In this document: positions 59,724 through 64,000 of the stretch, piece by piece
Layout: each line of letters starts with the position of its first letter
How positions within the stretch are numbered: position 1 is the stretch's first letter
Assembly (NCBI RefSeq): GCF_017837635.1
Contig: NZ_JAGJRS010000022.1
Location: 124,001 to 188,000, forward strand
Length of the DNA: 64,000 bases
Reading direction: 5' to 3'
Source of the DNA: Frateuria flava
GTDB lineage: Bacteria; Pseudomonadota; Gammaproteobacteria; Xanthomonadales; Rhodanobacteraceae
The notes under the pieces: model-generated
Told to the model about the DNA's origin: nothing
Databases searched by the model: none
What the model saw: only the letters and a program-made list of their open reading frames with translations
Position numbers and translations under genes: made by a program

Positions 59724-61694
59724 ATGCGCTGCCCGCAACCCACTCCGCAAGGAAGCGTTCGCACGAGCGCGGGCAAACGTGTGCTGGCGCGCGGTGCCGT
59801 CACGATGACGCTGCTTGCGCTGTCGACCCGCGCAATGTGCCTGGTGGCCCAGCCGACGGATCTGGGCAGCCTCACGCTGGAGGACCTGGGCAAGGTGGTC
59901 GTCTCCTCGGTGACCAAGAACCCGGAACCGCTGAGCAAAGCGCCCGCGGCTGTCTACGTGATCAGCCATGACGACATCATGCGCTCCGGCGCCCGGAACC
60001 TGCCCGACATCCTGCGGCTGGCGCCCAACCTGGAGGTGTTCCAGACCAGCCCCGGCAATTACCACATCACGGCCCGCGGATTCAGCGGCAACAACGTCGC
60101 CCAGAATTTCCCCAACAAGCTGCTGGTGATGATCGACGGCCGCAGCGTGTATTCGCCGATCTTCTCGGGCATGTACTGGGACGACCAGTTCGTGCTGCCG
60201 GAGAACATCCAGCGGATCGAGGTGATCAGCGGCCCGGGCGGGGCGCTGTGGGGCGCCAACGCGGTCAACGGGGTCATCAACATCATCACGCGCAACAGCG
60301 CCGAATCCGACGGCGGACTGCTGGCCGTCCGCGTGGGCAACCTGGAATCCAGTGCAGCCGTCCAGTACGGCGGCAAGCTCGGCAAGCACGCGCACTACCG
60401 CGTCTATGCACGCCACGTGCGTCGCCATGAACTGGACGATGCCAACGGGCGGCCCGCACGCAACGGCTGGAACAGCCCCCAGGTCGGTTTCCGTGTGGAC
60501 GTCCAAAGCAGCCCGGACGACACGGTAATGGTGCAGGGCGACCTGCACGACGGCCGCACCGACCAGCCCGGCGGTTCCGATGCGCGCAACACCGAGGCGG
60601 ACGTGCTGGCGCGCTGGCAGCACACCATCAGCGACACCTCGGGCCTCCAGCTGCAGGCCTACTACGACCATGTGCACCGCCGCGACAGCAACGACGGCGG
60701 CAGCGGTTTCGCGCTGGACACGCTGGACCTGGAACTGCAGCACAGCCTGGCCGTGGGCGACCGCCAGCAACTGCTGTGGGGGCTGGGCGATCGCATCTAC
60801 CGCTACGACATCACGCCGCGTATCGCAGAGGCCAGTTCGTTGCTGTGGGACCCGGCCAGGAACACGCAGAACCTGGCCAACGCCTTTGTGCAGGACCAGG
60901 TGGCGATCAATGACGAAACCGAGCTCACGCTGGGTCTGAAGGCCGAGGACGACCCGTACTCGGGCGTGTCGCTGATGCCCAACCTGCGGCTGTCCTGGCA
61001 ACCCGGCCGCAGCACGATGCTGTGGGCCGCCGCCTCGCGCGCGGTGCGCACACCCACGCCGTTCGACGAAGACGTGATCGAGAAGCTCGGCACGGCCGTC
61101 TTCCTCACCGGCAATCCGTCGTTCAAGCGCGAGAAGCTCACTGCCTACGAGGCCGGCTGGCGCGGCCAGGTCGCCACCCGCGCGACCGTGTCGGTGTCGC
61201 TGTACTACAACGTCTATGACGACCTCAGGACGATCGAGCTGTCGCCCACGGGGCTGCCGCTGATCTGGGGCAACGGCATGGAGGGTCGCACCTACGGCGT
61301 GGAGGCATGGGGCAGCTCCGCGATCAGCGACTGGTGGCAGTTGGGCGCCGGCTTCGATGCGCAGCGCCAGCACCTGGGCTTCAAGCCGGGCGCCAGTGGC
61401 CTGCTTGGCGTGGCGCAGGCCGGCGACGATCCCCAGTACCAGGGCTTCATCCGGTCGATGATGAACCTTTCCGACAGCTGGACGCTGTACGCCGACCTGC
61501 GTGGCATCGACGCGCTGCCCGATCCGAAGGTGCCCGGTTACGTGGAGCTGGACCTGCGCCTGGGCTGGCTTGTGAACGACAAGCTGGAGCTCTCCTTGTC
61601 CGGTTCGAACCTGTTGCATGCGTGGCATCAGGAGTATCCCGACGGTAACCGCATCAGCCGCGGCGTGTGGCTCGATGCGCGGCTGAACTTCTGA
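59724..61694 (+). CDS. TonB-dependent outer-membrane receptor
   Basis: 656 residues from the ATG at 59724, after an AAGGA site; an ATG at 59688 would add 12 residues. A signal peptide ends near CLVAQ. Plug domain (about 35-165): LTLEDLGKVVVSSVTK, AVYVISHDDIMRSGARNLPDILRLAPNLEV in sections and RIEVISGPGGALWGANAVNGVINI. The 22-strand barrel follows, ending in WLDARLNF. No TonB box was evident. The substrate is unknown. It is followed by yfiR-like and histidine kinase genes, suggesting a link between receptor and signalling. Confidence 0.92.
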   Translation: MRCPQPTPQGSVRTSAGKRVLARGAVTMTLLALSTRAMCLVAQPTDLGSLTLEDLGKVVVSSVTKNPEPLSKAPAAVYVISHDDIMRSGARNLPDILRLAPNLEVFQTSPGNYHITARGFSGNNVAQNFPNKLLVMIDGRSVYSPIFSGMYWDDQFVLPENIQRIEVISGPGGALWGANAVNGVINIITRNSAESDGGLLAVRVGNLESSAAVQYGGKLGKHAHYRVYARHVRRHELDDANGRPARNGWNSPQVGFRVDVQSSPDDTVMVQGDLHDGRTDQPGGSDARNTEADVLARWQHTISDTSGLQLQAYYDHVHRRDSNDGGSGFALDTLDLELQHSLAVGDRQQLLWGLGDRIYRYDITPRIAEASSLLWDPARNTQNLANAFVQDQVAINDETELTLGLKAEDDPYSGVSLMPNLRLSWQPGRSTMLWAAASRAVRTPTPFDEDVIEKLGTAVFLTGNPSFKREKLTAYEAGWRGQVATRATVSVSLYYNVYDDLRTIELSPTGLPLIWGNGMEGRTYGVEAWGSSAISDWWQLGAGFDAQRQHLGFKPGASGLLGVAQAGDDPQYQGFIRSMMNLSDSWTLYADLRGIDALPDPKVPGYVELDLRLGWLVNDKLELSLSGSNLLHAWHQEYPDGNRISRGVWLDARLNF

Positions 61695-61705
61695 CGCGCG
61701 GCCGG

Positions 61706-62344
61706 ATGCACCAGCAGATGCCGCCCCGCAGCCGCCGCACCCGCGTCCGTGCCCGCATCGCCGGGCTGCTCGCCCGGCTTGGCGTACGCACGCCGTCCTG
61801 CCTGTTCGCGTTGCTGCTGGCATGCGCGTCCTGCGAGGCCTCGCCGCAGCCCGCGCCGCATCCGCAGCCAGCCGTTTCGCTGGAATACGCGGTCAAGGCG
61901 ACGTATCTCTACAAGCTCGCGCCGTTCGTCAACTGGCCGCCGGCGACGTTCGAATCGCCGCAACAGCCCTTCCGCATCTGCGTGGCCGGCGATGCCTCCT
62001 TCGACGCCTACCTTCAGCAAGCGGTCGCCGGACGCAGCCTGGGCACGCACCCGTTCGAGGTGCACCGGCTGGAGACACTCACGCCCGATAGCCAGTGCCA
62101 GATCGTGTTCATCAGCCGCCTCGCGTCGCAGACCGTCCAGGAGGCGCTCGAAGCGGTCGATGGCAAGCCGGTGCTCACCGTGGTCGATTCGACGGAACCG
62201 CACGCCGATGGCGGCATCGTGAAGTTCGTGATCGATCGCGGCCGCGTGCGCTTCGTGATCGACACCGGCGCTGCCGCGCGCAACCACATCACCATCAGTT
62301 CCAAGCTGCTCAACCTCGCCCTGGCCGTGAGGGAGGCGTCGTGA
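61706..62344 (+). CDS. YfiR-family (DUF4154) periplasmic regulatory protein
   Basis: 212 residues from the ATG at 61706; the N-terminal Arg-rich part (~30 residues) is longer than usual, so a downstream GTG near the hydrophobic signal core (SCLFALLLACASC) is possible. The domain matches the family: VKATYLYKLAPFVNWP, RICVAGDASF, SQCQIVFISRLA, VLTVVDS, and KFVIDRGRVRFVID followed by HITISSKLLNLA. YfiR of Pseudomonas binds the periplasmic part of the diguanylate cyclase YfiN and represses it. Here it lies between a TonB receptor and a histidine kinase, overlapping the kinase by four bases (GTGA). Confidence 0.9.
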   Translation: MHQQMPPRSRRTRVRARIAGLLARLGVRTPSCLFALLLACASCEASPQPAPHPQPAVSLEYAVKATYLYKLAPFVNWPPATFESPQQPFRICVAGDASFDAYLQQAVAGRSLGTHPFEVHRLETLTPDSQCQIVFISRLASQTVQEALEAVDGKPVLTVVDSTEPHADGGIVKFVIDRGRVRFVIDTGAAARNHITISSKLLNLALAVREAS

Positions 62345-63828
62345 AGCGGCAGGGCCCGGGCCAGCCTTTCGTGTTCCGGCCCGTCATGTCGCTGATCGCC
62401 GCCGGCCTGCTGTTGCTGGCCGGCGCGCTCGCGGCCGGTTACCAGTACCACTCCTCGCACGCCGAGCACCGCCGCCAGCTCACCGTGCAGGCCAAGATCC
62501 TGGCCGCCAGCGTCACCGCGGCGATCGCATTCAACGACCGCGCCACCGCGCAGGAATATGTCAATGCGCTGATGCTGGACCCGCGCCTGGACGCGGCTGC
62601 CGTCTACAACGAGGCACATCGCCAGGTGGCCGGTTTCCAGCGCGCAGGCAGCCGACCGCTGGCCGACAGCCTCGCCAACGGTGGACGACTGCCGCGCGAT
62701 GGCCTGGTGGTGGCCGTACCCGCGCAACAGGGCAGCACCGCGGTGGGCAGCGTGTACCTGCGCGCCGCCGAAACGCCGCTGATCATGCAACTGGCCCGTT
62801 ACAGCGGCGTGGCGCTGCTGACCCTCATGGCCGTGCTGATGCTGTTCGCGCTGGCCGTCGCCCATCGCGTGCTCATGCGCGCCAACGCGGCGCTGGAGCG
62901 ACGTGCGCGCGAGCTGGCCACGGCCTATGAGCGGCTGAGCGACGAGATGGAACATCGCGCACGCACCGAGGAGGCTCTGCGCCAGAGCCAGAAGATGGAG
63001 GCGATTGGCCAGCTTTCCGGGGGCGTCGCGCACGACTTCAACAACCTGTTGATGATCATCCGCGGCAGCCTCGCGCGCCTCAACAAGCAGTTGCAGCACA
63101 CCGACCCGGTGATCGAGCGGGAGGTCCAGCTCGAGCGCGAAGGCGTCGCTGCCGGTCCGGCGGCCCAGGACATGCCGGCGCGGGACCGCGAGCTGTTCGA
63201 GGAGCGCCAGGCTCGCCATCGCCAGATCCAGCGCTACCTGGACATGGCCCAGGACGGCATCGACCGCGCCGCCAGCCTGACCCAGCGCCTGCTCAGCTTT
63301 GCCCGCCGCCAGCCGCTCTCGCCCAAGTCGGTGCGGCTGGACGAACTGGTGCGCAGCATCCAGCCGCTGCTGGACCATTCGGTCGGCTCCAGCTGGCGCA
63401 TCGACTATCGGCTCGAATCGCACTGGCCGGTGCTGTGCGACGCCAACCAGATGGAGAATGCGATCCTCAACCTGGTGATCAACGCGCGCGACGCGATGCC
63501 CGACGGCGGCCCGATCTGCATCTGCACCGACGACCTGAAGGTGGATGCGGCCCATCCGGTGGACGGGCTGGCCGCGGGCGACTACGTCCGCCTGCGCGTG
63601 ATCGATACCGGCGTGGGCATGAGCGAGGACGTACGCCGCAAGGCGTTCGACCCGTTTTTCACCACCAAGCCGGTGGGCAAGGGCACCGGCCTTGGCCTGA
63701 GCACCATCCTGGGCTATATCGAGCAATCCAATGGCGTGGCGCAGATCGAGAGCCGCCTCGGCCATGGCACGACCATCCACATCATCCTTCCCCGCGTCCC
63801 CCGCGAAACTCTCCCCGAGGAAGCGTAA
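62341..63828 (+). CDS. Membrane sensor histidine kinase with YfiN-like (CHASE8-type) periplasmic domain
   Basis: 495 residues from a GTG that overlaps the yfiR stop. Helix 1 near 15-35 ([19 protein letters not shown]), periplasmic domain ~36-150 with [31 protein letters not shown] in sections, the pattern of the YfiN/CHASE8 sensor; helix 2 near 150-178; a HAMP-like linker and coiled coil; HisKA with phospho-His in [11 protein letters not shown]; and HATPase with [17 protein letters not shown] and GTGLGLS. The two DHp helices are separated by an extra ~40-residue Glu/Arg-rich stretch. There is no receiver domain; the next gene supplies one. Confidence 0.9.
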   Translation: MKRQGPGQPFVFRPVMSLIAAGLLLLAGALAAGYQYHSSHAEHRRQLTVQAKILAASVTAAIAFNDRATAQEYVNALMLDPRLDAAAVYNEAHRQVAGFQRAGSRPLADSLANGGRLPRDGLVVAVPAQQGSTAVGSVYLRAAETPLIMQLARYSGVALLTLMAVLMLFALAVAHRVLMRANAALERRARELATAYERLSDEMEHRARTEEALRQSQKMEAIGQLSGGVAHDFNNLLMIIRGSLARLNKQLQHTDPVIEREVQLEREGVAAGPAAQDMPARDRELFEERQARHRQIQRYLDMAQDGIDRAASLTQRLLSFARRQPLSPKSVRLDELVRSIQPLLDHSVGSSWRIDYRLESHWPVLCDANQMENAILNLVINARDAMPDGGPICICTDDLKVDAAHPVDGLAAGDYVRLRVIDTGVGMSEDVRRKAFDPFFTTKPVGKGTGLGLSTILGYIEQSNGVAQIESRLGHGTTIHIILPRVPRETLPEEA

Positions 63829-64000
63829 TGCCCACTGCAGACACCGCCCCCCATATCCTGCTGGTCGAAGACGAGGCGTTCCTGCGTGAACTTGTCATGG
63901 AAGGCCTGCAGGAAGCCGGCTTCAGCGTCGTGGAGGCCAGCGACGGCACGTCCGGCGTGCAGGCCCTGCAATCGGACGTGCGCATCGACGTGCTGCTGAG
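63828..64000 (+). CDS. Response regulator receiver protein, cut by window end
   Basis: 57 residues visible. The ATG shares one base with the kinase stop (TAATG). A receiver-domain start: HILLVEDEAFLRELV with the acidic pair ED, then GLQEAGFSVVEASDG and VRIDVLL. The phospho-Asp would be just past the window end. It is the probable target of the preceding kinase; the output domain is not visible. Confidence 0.88.
   Translation, partial: MPTADTAPHILLVEDEAFLRELVMEGLQEAGFSVVEASDGTSGVQALQSDVRIDVLL

Overview
The window is a GC-rich (roughly two-thirds G+C by eye), densely coded stretch of a gammaproteobacterial chromosome. The best fit is the Lysobacterales (Xanthomonadales), probably the Rhodanobacteraceae (Dyella/Rhodanobacter/Luteibacter type). 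This rests on the phoB-phoR-ppk1-ppx order, the unmodified-type EfpL, a short NAD-type isocitrate dehydrogenase, lpxO, and many intergenic GTAGGAGCGC-type REP elements like those of Stenotrophomonas/Xanthomonas. The taxon is inferred; no rRNA or tRNA gene was seen.

Layout. (1) 1-10741: the regulatory end of a type VI secretion (T6SS) locus on the + strand: the C-terminal part of tssM, tagF, a PP2C phosphatase, a PpkA-like kinase, a glycine-zipper lipoprotein, a second larger kinase ending in an FGE/sulfatase-modifying domain, and a small membrane protein. Genes overlap or nearly touch, so this is one operon. (2) 10742-23608: a two-partner secretion module: a structured leader, a TpsB transporter with an apparent extra POTRA domain, a 3187-residue TpsA adhesin made of two repeat classes, and an overlapping Cys-rich exported protein. 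A 538-bp repeat-bearing gap follows, and then tssA on the opposite strand, so the adhesin module sits inside the T6SS neighbourhood. (3) 25326-36466, all on the - strand: an FUSC membrane protein, efpL, an SDR dehydrogenase, a secreted cyclophilin with lpxH, and the phosphate/polyphosphate block phoB-phoR-ppk1-ppx. (4) 36719-51275: housekeeping and stress genes: an M48 protease, grxC with a CMD-domain gene, NAD-isocitrate dehydrogenase, a DUF2254 protein, an ECF41 sigma factor with its CMD partner, lpxO, a CDF transporter, an Slp lipoprotein, rlmJ, a DMT exporter, a second secreted cyclophilin and a Porin_O_P porin. (5) 51225-55278: the sulfate ABC transporter operon sbp-cysT-cysW-cysA, converging on the porin. 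(6) 55740-57633: an arsenic operon arsR-arsI/cadI-like-arsC-aqpS with an operator-like dyad. (7) 58003-59549: a zinc alcohol dehydrogenase and a Tag-like glycosylase. (8) 59724-64000: a TonB-dependent receptor, a YfiR protein, a CHASE8-like sensor histidine kinase and the start of a response regulator.

The most interesting systems are the duplicated T6SS threonine-phosphorylation module (TagF carrying a decayed phosphatase domain, two non-RD kinases with arrays of x-A-T-x-V-x-P sites), the three-gene two-partner secretion module, and the receptor-YfiR-CHASE8 kinase relay, which looks like YfiBNR sensing connected to a two-component output. PhoR without membrane helices is a further oddity.
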